64,000 bases of DNA from Sphingomonas sp. TDK1 (GCF_001650735.1 NZ_LXVY01000027.1:186001-250000), one strand, 5' to 3'. Shown: positions 21,465 through 30,248, counted from the first letter of the stretch. Program-made: numbers and translations. The notes: generated by a model not told the origin, from the letters alone.

Positions 21465-23804
21465 TTAGAGCAACTTGTCGAGCGTGATCGGCAGATCCCG
21501 AATCCGTTTTCCCGTCGCATTGTAAATCGCGTTCGCCACCGCGGCGGCGACACCGGTGATCCCGATCTCGCCGACGCCATGTGCGCCCATCGGTGTGTGC
21601 GGGTCGGGGATATCCGTCCAGATCACGTCGATGTCGGGCACATCGAGATGCACCGGCATGTGATATTCCGCGAGGCTGGGATTCATGATGCGGCCGTTGC
21701 GCTCGTCGAACTGGGTTTCCTCCATCAGCGCCATGCCCAGACCCATGATGATGCCGCCGCGGAACTGGCTGGCTGCGGTCTTCGGGTTGAGAATGCGGCC
21801 GCAGTCGAACGAACCGAGGAAGCGCCGCACCCTCGTTTCGCCGGTGACAATGTTCACCGCCACTTCGCAGAACAGCGCGCTGTGCGAGTGCATCGACCAA
21901 TGCATGGTCTCCAGCGGCATCGATCCCGCTTTGGTGACGGTGATGCCGTCCCGCTGCGACCGCGCAAGGATCGAAGCATAGCGCTCGTGGCGGGTGGGAT
22001 CCGCCAACGCTGCAAGCCCCCCGCCCTCGCAACCGACCTCCTGGGGCGACAATCCCGCGAGCGGCGAGTCATTGCCCGCGAGCTTGAGCAGTTCGCCGAC
22101 GAGCTCGCCGTGCGCGGCGATGACCGCGGCACCGATCGCCGCGGTCTGCTGCGACCCGCCCGCCATGATCGCGCCGGGAATGGCGGAATCGCCATAGACA
22201 ACTTCGATCTGCTCGATGGCGAGACCGAGCCGCTCGGCCGCGACCAGCGCGGTCGTCGTTGCCGTCCCCATGCCCATCTCGGCGGCGGCAACCTCCACCT
22301 TGGCCCGTACGCCGTCCCCATCGCGCGACAGGGTGATCCGTGCTTCGGCACCCGGCATCCGGTAATAGGGATAGGTTCCGGTAGCGCAGCCCAGCCCGAT
22401 GCGCCACTCGCCCTCCTGGCGCGTACCGACCGCCGGACGATCGGCCCAGCCGAACCGTTCGGCGCCGCTGCGCCAGGCCTCGGCGATATGACGCGAGGAG
22501 AAGGCGCGGCCGTTGACGGGATCCTTTTCCGGCTCGTTGCGGAGGCGCAGTTCCACGGGATCGATGCCGAGCTGGACGGCCAGCTCGTCGACCGCCGATT
22601 CGAGCGCGAAGGTACCCACGGCCTCGCCGGGCGCGCGCATGAAGGTGTTGGCGAGCATGTGCATCCGCGTAACCTCCACCTTGAACAGAAGGTTGGGCAC
22701 GGCATAGGCGGCCTGGCTGCCGAGGATGAACGGCTCCGGCATGTTGTTGTGCGGCGTCATGACCGACAAGCCGGTATGGATCAGCGCGTCGAAGCGTCCG
22801 TCGGCGCGCGCGCCGATCGCCACCCGCTGCTCGGTCAAAGACCGCCCGCCGACCACCCGGTAGACGCCCGCGCGCGAAAGCGCGATGCGTACCGGCCGGC
22901 CGGAAAGCCGCGCTGCCGCGGCACCGATGATCTGGTGGTCCCATAGTCCCTTGCCGCCGAAGCCGCCGCCGACATAGGGCGAGGTGAGCCGCACCTGCTC
23001 CGTCTCCAGCCCGAAGACGTCGGCCAGCGTCTGCGCCTGCTGCGTCACCATTTGGCTGGCATCGTGGATGGTCAGCGTATCGCCGTTCCACGCCATCGTC
23101 GCTGCGTGCGGCTCGATCGCGTTATGATTGTGCCTGGCCGTGCAATAGACCTGGTCCACCTTGTGCGGCGCCGCCGCAAAGGCCGACTCCGCATCCCCTA
23201 CCGCGTTCAGCAGCGGGTTGCCCATGAACAGCCCCTGCTCGATTCCGTTCGCCTTGGCGTCGGCGAGCGAGGTGATCGATTCTTCCACCTCGTAGGTGAT
23301 CTGTAACAAGGTTGCCGCGTGATCGGCCTGCTCCTGGGTTTCCGCGAGCACGCAGGCGATCGGCTGGCCGTTCCAATGGACGCGATCGTCTTGCATAACC
23401 GCCAGATCCGAGGGCCCCACGCCTGTGGGCGAGGCGCCAAAGGCGGGCGGGGTCGCCATGCGGGGTGCGTTGCGATGCGTCATCACCAGCACGACGCCCT
23501 GGGCCAACTCCGCCGCGGCGCTGTCGATCGCCGCAATGCGGCCCCGCGCGATAGTGGCATAGGCGAGCGCGGCATAGACCATGCCGTCGAAGCGATGCTC
23601 GGCCGCGAAGGCCGCCGTCCCCGTCACCTTGAGCGCCCCGTCCAGTCGCGATACGGGCTTGCCGATCGCACCATGTTTGCGGGCGATCAGCGGGTCGGGC
23701 ACGCCACCGGGGATCCAGCTGTCGGGTGCGAGCGGCACCAGCCGCTCCATCGCGCTCTGCACCAGGCCCTGCGCCGCCTGCTTGGCGTTCTCGACGATGC
23801 TCAC
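21465..23804 (-). CDS. Aldehyde/xanthine oxidoreductase, molybdopterin-binding large subunit
   Basis: The start is GTG 23804, overlapping the stop of the FAD-subunit gene by 4 nt (GTGA); the larger frame reaching 24818 is not real. 779 residues. The molybdenum hydroxylase fold is shown by GKPVSRLDGALKVTGTAAF near the N-terminus, GGFGGKG, the MRAPGE loop and the C-terminal HGVGEIG, where the Glu is the expected catalytic base. With the two smaller subunits it forms a molybdenum, FeS and FAD enzyme that oxidises aldehydes or N-heterocycles with water as oxygen source. Subunit order and the FAD-subunit FeS insert resemble PaoABC (YagTSR). Maturation genes are not in the window. Confidence 0.9.
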   Translation of the reverse strand: MSIVENAKQAAQGLVQSAMERLVPLAPDSWIPGGVPDPLIARKHGAIGKPVSRLDGALKVTGTAAFAAEHRFDGMVYAALAYATIARGRIAAIDSAAAELAQGVVLVMTHRNAPRMATPPAFGASPTGVGPSDLAVMQDDRVHWNGQPIACVLAETQEQADHAATLLQITYEVEESITSLADAKANGIEQGLFMGNPLLNAVGDAESAFAAAPHKVDQVYCTARHNHNAIEPHAATMAWNGDTLTIHDASQMVTQQAQTLADVFGLETEQVRLTSPYVGGGFGGKGLWDHQIIGAAAARLSGRPVRIALSRAGVYRVVGGRSLTEQRVAIGARADGRFDALIHTGLSVMTPHNNMPEPFILGSQAAYAVPNLLFKVEVTRMHMLANTFMRAPGEAVGTFALESAVDELAVQLGIDPVELRLRNEPEKDPVNGRAFSSRHIAEAWRSGAERFGWADRPAVGTRQEGEWRIGLGCATGTYPYYRMPGAEARITLSRDGDGVRAKVEVAAAEMGMGTATTTALVAAERLGLAIEQIEVVYGDSAIPGAIMAGGSQQTAAIGAAVIAAHGELVGELLKLAGNDSPLAGLSPQEVGCEGGGLAALADPTRHERYASILARSQRDGITVTKAGSMPLETMHWSMHSHSALFCEVAVNIVTGETRVRRFLGSFDCGRILNPKTAASQFRGGIIMGLGMALMEETQFDERNGRIMNPSLAEYHMPVHLDVPDIDVIWTDIPDPHTPMGAHGVGEIGITGVAAAVANAIYNATGKRIRDLPITLDKLL

Positions 23805-24790
23805 GCCGTTTCTCCTGTTGCAAGCGCTTGGAGGACTGCCGCCAGCAATCGTCCGGCCAGCGCCGGCTTGAATGCATTGTCGCGGAGCAGCTGGGCGTCC
23901 TCGAATTCCAGCGCTGCAGCATCGATAAAGGCCTGATGCGTCGCCGGCGCGCCGCGCAGCGCCGCCTCTGCCCGGTTCGCACGCCAAGGCTTGTGGGCGA
24001 TTCCACCAAAGGCGATCCGTACGTCCGATACGCGATCCCCATCCAGCTTCAGCGCGGCTGCGACAGACACCAGCGCGAAGGCATAGCTCGCCCGATCCCG
24101 TACCTTGCGGTACGTCGAGCTGCCCCCGAAAGCGAGCGGCGGCAGTTCGACGGCTTGGATCAATTCGCCATGCGCAAGATTGGTATCGCGATCGGGCGCA
24201 TCGCCGGGAAGACGATGGAGATCGCCGAAAGCGATGCGGCGCGCCCCCCCGGGGCCTGTTACGTGGACGATCGCATCCAGTGCCGCCAACGCGACGCACA
24301 TATCGGACGGATGCGTGGCCACGCACGCTTCCGATGCACCGAGAACCGCATGGATCCGGTTGAAGCCGTCGCGAGCGTCGCATCCTGATCCGGGGAGCCG
24401 CTTGTTGCAGCGGGATCCGTCGGTGTCGTAGAAATAGGTGCAGCGGGTCCGCTGGAGCAAATTGCCGCCCAGCGTCGCCATGTTGCGGATCTGCGCCGAT
24501 GCGCCCGCGAGGATCGCCCGCGCCAACACCGGGTAGTGTGTCCGCACCACGCGATGCTCGGCAAGCGCGGTGTTGCGAACCGCCGCACCGATCATCAGAC
24601 CGCCGTCTTCCGTTTCTTCGATCGTCGCGGGGAGCGCACTTACGTCGACCAGCCGTTGGGGTTGGACCACGGTCTCGCGCAGGAGATCGACCAGATTGGT
24701 ACCGCCCCCTAGAAAGGCGCTGCCGGTCTCTGCGCCCAGGCGTAGCGCCTCGGATGCATCGGTTGCGCGCAGATAGAGGAACGGCGTCAT
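23801..24790 (-). CDS. Aldehyde oxidoreductase FAD-binding subunit with extra FeS motif
   Basis: 329 residues. The N-terminal FAD-binding motif FLGGGTNLVDLL is followed by SAQIRNMATLGGNLLQ. An insertion with C-x(n)-C then CNKRLPGSGC (around residues 117-135) matches the cysteine pattern of the additional [4Fe-4S] cluster known in PaoB but absent from plain xanthine dehydrogenase FAD subunits. This places the enzyme in the PaoABC branch. It is translated from an ATG overlapping the FeS-subunit stop (24787-24790), and its own stop overlaps the large-subunit GTG. It carries electrons from the FeS centres to FAD and an acceptor. Confidence 0.9.
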   Translation of the reverse strand: MTPFLYLRATDASEALRLGAETGSAFLGGGTNLVDLLRETVVQPQRLVDVSALPATIEETEDGGLMIGAAVRNTALAEHRVVRTHYPVLARAILAGASAQIRNMATLGGNLLQRTRCTYFYDTDGSRCNKRLPGSGCDARDGFNRIHAVLGASEACVATHPSDMCVALAALDAIVHVTGPGGARRIAFGDLHRLPGDAPDRDTNLAHGELIQAVELPPLAFGGSSTYRKVRDRASYAFALVSVAAALKLDGDRVSDVRIAFGGIAHKPWRANRAEAALRGAPATHQAFIDAAALEFEDAQLLRDNAFKPALAGRLLAAVLQALATGETA

Positions 24791-25293
24791 GGCGTAACCT
24801 CCGATGCAAGGGTGGCACGGATCGCGTCGATGATCCCGTTATGCGCGCCGCAGCGACAGAGATTGCCGCTCATGCGCTCCTGGATTTCGTCGCGGGTCAG
24901 CGTCACCGCGGCGGCGAGATCGCCCGTCACATGGCTGGGCACGCCCCGCCCGGCCTCGGCTATCATCCCCATCGCCGAACAGATCTGGCCCGGCGTGCAA
25001 TAGCCGCACTGGAACCCGTCATGCTCGATGAACGCGATCTGCAACGGGTGAAGGGCGTCGGCCCCTGCCAGCCCCTCGATCGTCGTCACTTCCCGGCCTT
25101 GTACCTGGACCGCCAACGTCAGGCACGCGAGGATGCGCTCGCCGTCCACCAGCACCGTGCATGCGCCGCACGCTCCCTGGTTGCAGCCCTTCTTGGTGCC
25201 GGTGAGATGCAATTCTTCCCGCAGCAGATCGAGTAACGACATGCGAGGATCGGCGGGTGCCGATACCTTCGCCCCATTCACGACGAGCGACAT
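24787..25293 (-). CDS. Aldehyde oxidoreductase [2Fe-2S] subunit
   Basis: 168 residues from ATG 25293, with GGAGGATCGGG upstream; upstream frame extension is not supported. The ferredoxin-like cluster uses C37, C42, C45 and C57 (GCNQGACGACTV ... LAC). The second, alpha-helical cluster uses C96, C99, C146 and C148 (CGYC ... CRC). No twin-arginine signal precedes the ferredoxin domain, unlike the exported PaoA of E. coli, so this complex is probably cytoplasmic unless the start is wrong. It is the first gene of a three-gene operon with 4-nt overlaps at both junctions. Confidence 0.92.
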   Translation of the reverse strand: MSLVVNGAKVSAPADPRMSLLDLLREELHLTGTKKGCNQGACGACTVLVDGERILACLTLAVQVQGREVTTIEGLAGADALHPLQIAFIEHDGFQCGYCTPGQICSAMGMIAEAGRGVPSHVTGDLAAAVTLTRDEIQERMSGNLCRCGAHNGIIDAIRATLASEVTP

Positions 25294-25498
25294 CCCGATC
25301 CTCCAGTGCCAGGTCTTTGCACAGCGGTAACGACAGGCGCGACGATTGGTGCCGCGGCGAGGTTCGACAAACAATCGCGGCATGTCGAGTTTGATCTGGG
25401 ACCCGAACCGGCAACCGCCGTTTCCGGCGGCACGTGGCTCGTTTCACATGTCCGAAATGAACCGCGATGCTCCCAAAGCCCCGACCGCGCGTTGAGGC

Positions 25499-25774
25499 AT
25501 GATGACAGACACCATCGAGAACCTGCAACAACAGATGGAAGCTGCGGCGCGCGCACTCGACTTCGAGGAAGCACGGCGCATTCGTGACCGCATCAATCTG
25601 ATGCGGGGCGGGGCTAGCGCTGCAGAAGTCGAGCACGCCGACACGTCGGGCTTGGTTCGCCAACAGCCCGGGTCGATGGGGCTCGGGACGAGCCGGCAAC
25701 GGCCCGTTCCTCCGCCCGGATGGAAGCCGCCGCCCAAACCCGATCTCATGACGTCCGGCCGAAAGCGAAAATGA
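25499..25774 (+). CDS. Small UvrB/UvrC-motif protein
   Basis: 91 residues; tandem ATGs at 25499 and 25502 follow a GAGG. Residues about 5-38 (IENLQQQMEAAARALDFEEARRIRDRI) match the UVR helical hairpin used by UvrB and UvrC to contact each other. The rest is a Gly/Pro/Arg-rich tail with several prolines near the end. Stand-alone UVR proteins are common in alphaproteobacteria, and their function is unclear. No DNA-repair gene lies nearby. It stands alone between two leftward operons. The call is by motif only. Confidence 0.65.
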   Translation: MMTDTIENLQQQMEAAARALDFEEARRIRDRINLMRGGASAAEVEHADTSGLVRQQPGSMGLGTSRQRPVPPPGWKPPPKPDLMTSGRKRK

Positions 25775-25966
25775 ACATCGGCGCGGTTTGCCGCGGAGAA
25801 GCCGGGTGAACCGATGGGATCGCGCGGCTCGGCGAGCGAAGCCCGGCCACGTCCGGGGTCGCAGGCACGACCGGACGGTGCTGGCGCCGAGAAGCCGCCA
25901 CGGTAAAGCGCCCGGTAGCATCACGCACACCTTGCGGGCGCTCAATCTCGATTCAGCCCAATGGGC

Positions 25967-26929
25967 TCAACCGGTCAGCCGCACCCTCTGATCGATCCGA
26001 CCGAAATGGGCCGCGTCCGCACCTACTTGCATCTCCACCCGATCCCCCTGCCCGAGAAAGCTCGTGCGGAACTCGCCATGCGCGATCTTCTCGATAGCGC
26101 GGCGTTCGGAGATGCAGGTTGATCCGACGGCGGCATGATCGGCATTGGAAACCGTTCCCGATCCAAGGATCGTGCCCGCCGGAAGGCACCGCGTACGGGC
26201 GGCGTGGGCGATCAGCTCGTGAAAGCCATACGCCATGGCGCTGCCGTTGGGACTGCCAAACCAGGCGCCATTGAGCGTTACGGTGAGGGGGAGGCATACC
26301 CGGCCGTCCCGCCAGGCGTCACCAAGCGCGTCCGGCGTCACGGCGAACGGGGCGATGCTGCATGCCGGCTTGGCCTGGATCCAGCCAAAGCCGGTTTTCA
26401 TCTCGATCGGCGCGATGGTCCGCAGCGACCAGTCGTTGATCAGAACTATTAGCCGCACATGCGCCAGCGCCGCCTCCGCCGAGCAGCCCATCGGCACCGC
26501 GCCGGTGATCACGCCGAACTCACCCTCAAAATCGATGCCATCGGCAGCGGACGGAAACGGTGCATCCTCGGTCGGTGCGAGGAACTGGTGGCTCATGCCC
26601 TGGTACATCAACGGCTTGTCGGTCTCGATCGGCGGCAGGTTGAACGCCTGCTGCATCAGTTCGCCATGCGTCGGAAACGCCGATCCGTCGAGCCACTGCC
26701 AGGTACGCGGCAACGGCGCTCGGAGCGTCGCGGGATCGAGCGCTTCACCCTCCCCGGCAAGCAGACGCGCCGCGACCGCGTGCAATACCGGAAGGACGGC
26801 GTCCCAGCCTTCGATCGCGGACAGAAGATTCGAAGCACCGGGCCCGGCAGGCATGCAGCGCGCGCCGTCGGCGGAGACGAGGATCAGTTCGCCATCGGGC
26901 GTGCCATTGTCGCGGGTGGCTAGGCGCAT
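25967..26929 (-). CDS. Fumarylacetoacetate hydrolase family protein
   Basis: 320 residues from ATG 26929, which sits 8 nt after AAGGA; the in-frame ATG at 26938 overlaps that site. The FAH fold is recognised by IDFEGEFGVI (E135, E137) and VLINDWSLR (D166) as metal ligands, plus ILGSGTVSNAD near the end. Family members hydrolyse C-C bonds of acylpyruvates or act as hydratases/decarboxylases late in aromatic catabolism. It is the last gene of the leftward operon that encodes an FAD monooxygenase, an extradiol dioxygenase and a C-C hydrolase. It probably processes the ring-opened product; the substrate is not known. Confidence 0.85.
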   Translation of the reverse strand: MRLATRDNGTPDGELILVSADGARCMPAGPGASNLLSAIEGWDAVLPVLHAVAARLLAGEGEALDPATLRAPLPRTWQWLDGSAFPTHGELMQQAFNLPPIETDKPLMYQGMSHQFLAPTEDAPFPSAADGIDFEGEFGVITGAVPMGCSAEAALAHVRLIVLINDWSLRTIAPIEMKTGFGWIQAKPACSIAPFAVTPDALGDAWRDGRVCLPLTVTLNGAWFGSPNGSAMAYGFHELIAHAARTRCLPAGTILGSGTVSNADHAAVGSTCISERRAIEKIAHGEFRTSFLGQGDRVEMQVGADAAHFGRIDQRVRLTG

Positions 26930-27044
26930 GGGGGGCATCCTTGTATCATTATTGGGAAGAGATCGGCCAGAACCGCATCGATCGGCGCATCGACATCGGT
27001 TTCGTCGGTGAAGCCGTCGACGCCGATGATCGCCAGCCGCGTCG

Positions 27045-27608
27045 TCAGCGCTTCAGTTGCGCGTCGAACGCGCCATCGATCAGGATGAAGGCGATGCGGC
27101 AGTTCTTGTCCCACCGGTTCGACCAGCCATGGTTGGTCCCGCGCTGGATGACGATGTCGCCGGCACGCACCGTCGTCTCGCCTTCGTCCATGATCAGCAC
27201 CAGCTCGCCTTCGAGAACGATGCCGTAATCGATCGTCTCGGTGCGGTGCATCAGCGCGTGGCGCGCCCCTTCGCCATGCGCCGAGGCGCTGCCGGCGCCG
27301 ACCTCGGCAAAGTGGGCGCGGGCTTCTTCCGGCGTCATGTTGCGGATACCCTCGCCCTCGGGCGGGATGTCGAGCACACGGATACGGGTGCCGTTCCTGG
27401 GCGGCGCCAGGACGATGCCGTCTTCGTGCGGCTCGCCCGAGGCGGCATCGATCGGCGCCGGCGTCGCCGGGGTGTTCCATACTTCATGGAACAGCGGGCC
27501 GATCGCGCCGCCGACCCGCTGGACGCGCGGCACGGTGCCGTCTTCCTGAATGATCGCGCGCCCCTGGACATCATGGCCGGTGACGATGCGGCGAACGGGC
27601 TTTTCCAT
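27045..27608 (-). CDS. Cupin-domain protein
   Basis: 187 residues from ATG 27608. The C-terminal half holds a small-barrel cupin: GIVLEGELVLIMDEGE with G-DIVIQRGTNHGWSNR, i.e. the two conserved cupin motifs with a histidine in the second. The N-terminal half has a conserved GTVPRVQRVGGAIGPLFHEVW stretch seen in uncharacterised cupins beside aromatic-catabolism genes. It may be a metal-dependent isomerase or dioxygenase, or a binding protein. It lies in the operon between the truncated MFS gene and the FAH gene, implying a role in the same pathway. Confidence 0.75.
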   Translation of the reverse strand: MEKPVRRIVTGHDVQGRAIIQEDGTVPRVQRVGGAIGPLFHEVWNTPATPAPIDAASGEPHEDGIVLAPPRNGTRIRVLDIPPEGEGIRNMTPEEARAHFAEVGAGSASAHGEGARHALMHRTETIDYGIVLEGELVLIMDEGETTVRAGDIVIQRGTNHGWSNRWDKNCRIAFILIDGAFDAQLKR

Positions 27609-27621
27609 GGGCGTGTTTCCT

Positions 27622-28188
27622 TCAGGCAGGGATGGGATCCGGCACTCGACCGCTGGCAAGCAGCGCGGCAACCGCCCCGGCCAGCGCGAGCGCGGTGTAC
27701 AGAAGCAGCGTCTGCGAGAGCCCGCCCGTGGCAGGCATCAGCAGCGTGGTGATCAGCGGGGCGGCGAACCGGCCGAGGAAGAAGGCGCCTGTCCGGGTAC
27801 CGGTGCCCGATCCGCGCGCGGCGGCGGGCAGGCGGCGCATCAGCCAGGCGAGCATGTTGGGCTGCATCAGCCCGCTGCCGATGCAGGCGAGCACCGCGGT
27901 CGAGATCGTCAGGATCGCGGCTTCGGCACACCCCATTACGGCCCGCGCGACGATGATCGCCGGCAGGTCCTTCAGCAGGAACGGCAGCGCGATGCACAGC
28001 GCCGGGATGGTCAGCGCCACCCGCACCAGCACCGCCGATGACGGGACGGCGGCAAACTCGCGCAGCAGCAGCGGCAGCACCGGCACCAGCGCGACGATAC
28101 CCATCGTCGGCATGACCGCCGTGACGATAAGGAGAATCGCGTGCCGGCGCGACGCTACCGGCGCTGCCGCTGCCGCCGCCGCGCTCAT
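27622..28188 (-). CDS. Internally deleted MFS transporter (188 residues)
   Basis: The start ATG 28188 overlaps the hydrolase stop (ATGA). Residues 17-70 match the first two MFS helices. Residues 71-100 (LLKDLPAIIVARAVMGCAEAA) match the loop and helix around TM4, and residues 101-180 match the last three helices. Compared with the full 396-residue MFS protein at 49564-50754, about 31 residues (including the GxxADRFGRR signature loop) and about 176 residues are missing at two separate places, yet the frame stays open. It is therefore probably a decayed transporter or a small membrane protein with five or six helices. Transport in the usual 12-helix way is not possible. Confidence 0.7.
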   Translation of the reverse strand: MSAAAAAAAPVASRRHAILLIVTAVMPTMGIVALVPVLPLLLREFAAVPSSAVLVRVALTIPALCIALPFLLKDLPAIIVARAVMGCAEAAILTISTAVLACIGSGLMQPNMLAWLMRRLPAAARGSGTGTRTGAFFLGRFAAPLITTLLMPATGGLSQTLLLYTALALAGAVAALLASGRVPDPIPA

Positions 28189-29342
28189 GCGATGTGGCCG
28201 CTGAGGGTTTCGGCGAACCAGTCGGCGATATAGTCGCGGCCATAGGACATGTTGTCGGCGCCGACATGCTCGACCCCGCCCTCGCGCGCGGTGAAGATCT
28301 TCAGTTCGCGCTTCGGGCTGTTGACCAGCTGGTCGTAGCAGTCGTGCGCGTACTGGATGCTGATCTGGCGGTCCTCGGCGCCGTGGGTGACGAGGAACGG
28401 CACCTTCACCCCGTCCATATGGCCGTTGAGGTTCATCGCCTCGGCGCGCGCGAAGAAGTCGTCCATGTCCTTGGCGCCGAACGCCCACATCACATGCGCC
28501 CAGTAATGCGGCACCGGGTTCTCGCCCTCGCGCTTGAGGCGCTTCTGCTGGACCTCGGCCCAGTTGTGGTTGGCGCCCCAGCACGCGCCCGAGGCGAAGC
28601 GGGGTTCGTACGCCACCGCGCGCGGCGCGAAATGGCCGCCCAGCGAAATGCCGGTCATGCCGATGCGCTTGGGGTCGACGTCCGGCTGCTGCTCCAGCCA
28701 GTCCACCGCCTTGGATGCCCAGTGCTCCGAATGCGGATCGACCGGCAGGCCCTGCAGCCGCAGCGCCTCGCCCGAGCCGGGCTGGTCGACGCACAGGGTG
28801 GAGACGCCGCGCCGGGCCAGCGCCTCGGGCAGGCGCGACCAGTAGAGCAGCTCCTTGCAGCTATCGAGGCCGTTGCAATAGACCACCACCGGCTTGGGGC
28901 CCTCGCCGGCCGCGCGGGTGTAGAGCGCCGGCATCGTGCCCTGCGCCAGCGGGATCTCCACCCGCTCGCGGTTGATCTTGCCCAGCGCGGTCGAACGATC
29001 GAAGGTCGCGCGCGCCTTGGCATAGGTTTCCTTGCGGCCGGGATGGCCATGGCCCTGCATCCGCTCGCCGGTGAACAGATAGAGCGCGGCGCGCTCCAGC
29101 TTGGTAGACGCCGAGAAGGCGCGGCCCTTGGCTTCGTCCTCTGCGGCGAGCCCGATCAGCTTGTCGGCCATCGCGACCCACTGCGCCATGAACTGCGGCG
29201 TGCCGGCATCCGCGCCGCTCGCCGCCGCATCCTTGATCGGCTGGCACATGTCGACCAGCTCGCCGATCTGCCCGCCGCTCTCCATCGCGATCGCGACCGA
29301 CAGGTTCCAGATATAGTTCGGGAAATATTCGAACAGCGCCAC
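28185..29342 (-). CDS. Alpha/beta hydrolase, C-C bond hydrolase type, copy 1
   Basis: 385 residues. An N-terminal helical region (1-125) precedes the alpha/beta-hydrolase core: oxyanion strand VVVYCNGLDS, nucleophile S233 in GISLGG, acid D324 in THGAEDRQ and H359 in GVEHVG. The layout with a helical N-domain resembles the 2,6-dihydroxypseudooxynicotine hydrolase family, which cleaves a C-C bond next to an aromatic ring. It follows the extradiol dioxygenase by 3 nt, the usual place for hydrolysis of a ring-cleavage product. It is almost identical to the protein at 43348-44505: only three residue changes are visible (positions near 298, 329 and the penultimate residue). Confidence 0.82.
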   Translation of the reverse strand: MALFEYFPNYIWNLSVAIAMESGGQIGELVDMCQPIKDAAASGADAGTPQFMAQWVAMADKLIGLAAEDEAKGRAFSASTKLERAALYLFTGERMQGHGHPGRKETYAKARATFDRSTALGKINRERVEIPLAQGTMPALYTRAAGEGPKPVVVYCNGLDSCKELLYWSRLPEALARRGVSTLCVDQPGSGEALRLQGLPVDPHSEHWASKAVDWLEQQPDVDPKRIGMTGISLGGHFAPRAVAYEPRFASGACWGANHNWAEVQQKRLKREGENPVPHYWAHVMWAFGAKDMDDFFARAEAMNLNGHMDGVKVPFLVTHGAEDRQISIQYAHDCYDQLVNSPKRELKIFTAREGGVEHVGADNMSYGRDYIADWFAETLSGHIA

Positions 29343-29850
29343 CGCTCAGGCCTCCACCGCCACGAACAGACCGGGATTGGGCGCGGGGTGCGGCAGCGTC
29401 TGCGGGCCGCCGGTGCCGATGCCCCACTGGTCCATGACCAGCGGCGCGGGCGTGTAGACCTGGTGCTGGTGCGCGTCGAAATCGACCTCCTCCAGCTCCG
29501 ACGTGTATTCCGCAACGAAGCCGCTTGGCGTCACGAAATAGCTGAAGGTGTTGTTGCCGGCGGTGTGGCGGCCGGGACCCCAGCCGATATTGATGCCGTT
29601 GAGCTTCAGCCGGTGCGCGCCCCGCATCATCCCGTCGATCCCCTCCATGTCATAGGCGACATGGTTGAGGCAGGCGGGGCCGGGCAGCAGCGCGATGCGG
29701 TGGTGCGCCGAGTTGCAGCGCAGGAAGCACATGAAGTCGCCCAGCCAGTCGGACACCTTGAAGCCGAGCACCTCGGTGAAGAATCGCACTGCCGCCTGGT
29801 GGTCCGGCGAGTGCAGCACGATGTGGCTGATCTTGACCGGCACGCCGTCC
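28193..29850. repeat. Long direct repeat, copy 1 (hydrolase plus part of dioxygenase)
   Basis: From the last codons of the hydrolase gene to about the middle of the dioxygenase gene, this stretch matches 43356-45013 in the same orientation, 15,163 bp away. By eye there are about a dozen mismatches over the 1.15-kb hydrolase part and roughly 25 in the next 500 bp. Similarity then falls off through the rest of the dioxygenase and the monooxygenase gene. The left boundary is sharp, at the hydrolase 3' end. Confidence 0.9.
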
Positions 29851-30248
29851 CAGCGGGCGATCTCGCGGCGCTGGCCGCGCGCGACATCGCTGGAGACTTC
29901 GAACAGCAGTCCGTCGGGCGAGAAGAACCGGAAGCCATAGCCGCCGCCGGGGCTGGTCAGCTCGGCCGGCGCCCGTGCAATCGTGCAGCCGGCCTCTGTC
30001 ACCCGCGCGTGCAGCGCATCGACATCGCCGCGGCTGTCTGCCGACAAGGCGATCACGTCGATCCGGTTCTCCTCGGCGGGGCGGAGGCGGACGACGTGAT
30101 GCTCGTCATGCCCCTGGGCCTTGAACCAGGCGAGGCCATCGTCGCTCGGCACGGGCTCCAGGCCCCATATCTCTTCGTAAAAGCGTCTTTCGGCGTCGAA
30201 GTCGGTGACGGCATAGCCGACATAGCGGATCTCGGTAACGCGGGTCAT
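29346..30248 (-). CDS. Extradiol ring-cleavage dioxygenase (VOC superfamily), copy 1
   Basis: 300 residues, two tandem VOC domains as in type I extradiol dioxygenases. The iron site is in the second domain: H142 in ISHIVLHSPDH, H196 in CLNHVAYD and E247 in VAEYTSE. These enzymes open catechol-type rings next to the two hydroxyls with Fe(II) and O2. The gene lies 21 nt after the FAD monooxygenase and 3 nt before the hydrolase, giving a hydroxylate-cleave-hydrolyse order. Its C-terminal half is about 95% identical to copy 2 (44509-45411), while the N-terminal half differs at about 29 positions. Confidence 0.88.
   Translation of the reverse strand: MTRVTEIRYVGYAVTDFDAERRFYEEIWGLEPVPSDDGLAWFKAQGHDEHHVVRLRPAEENRIDVIALSADSRGDVDALHARVTEAGCTIARAPAELTSPGGGYGFRFFSPDGLLFEVSSDVARGQRREIARWDGVPVKISHIVLHSPDHQAAVRFFTEVLGFKVSDWLGDFMCFLRCNSAHHRIALLPGPACLNHVAYDMEGIDGMMRGAHRLKLNGINIGWGPGRHTAGNNTFSYFVTPSGFVAEYTSELEEVDFDAHQHQVYTPAPLVMDQWGIGTGGPQTLPHPAPNPGLFVAVEA

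Noticed and set aside
23804..24818. N-terminal extension of the molybdenum subunit to about 1117 residues
   Set aside because: The extension overlaps the FAD-subunit gene in another frame and has no family similarity. GTG 23804 gives the standard N-terminus and a 4-nt overlap.
25415..25430. CCGCCG-TTTC-CGGCGG hairpin upstream of the UVR-motif gene
   Set aside because: The stem is only six pairs, there is no T-run, and similar GC hairpins occur by chance in this genome. It does not sit at a gene end.
26939..27044. Peptide-like leftward frame (RLAIIGVDGFTDETDVDAP) between the cupin and FAH genes
   Set aside because: Composition looks protein-like, but the stretch is about 30 codons, has no start or family match and lies in a normal operon gap. 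It might be a decayed gene end, but this cannot be shown.
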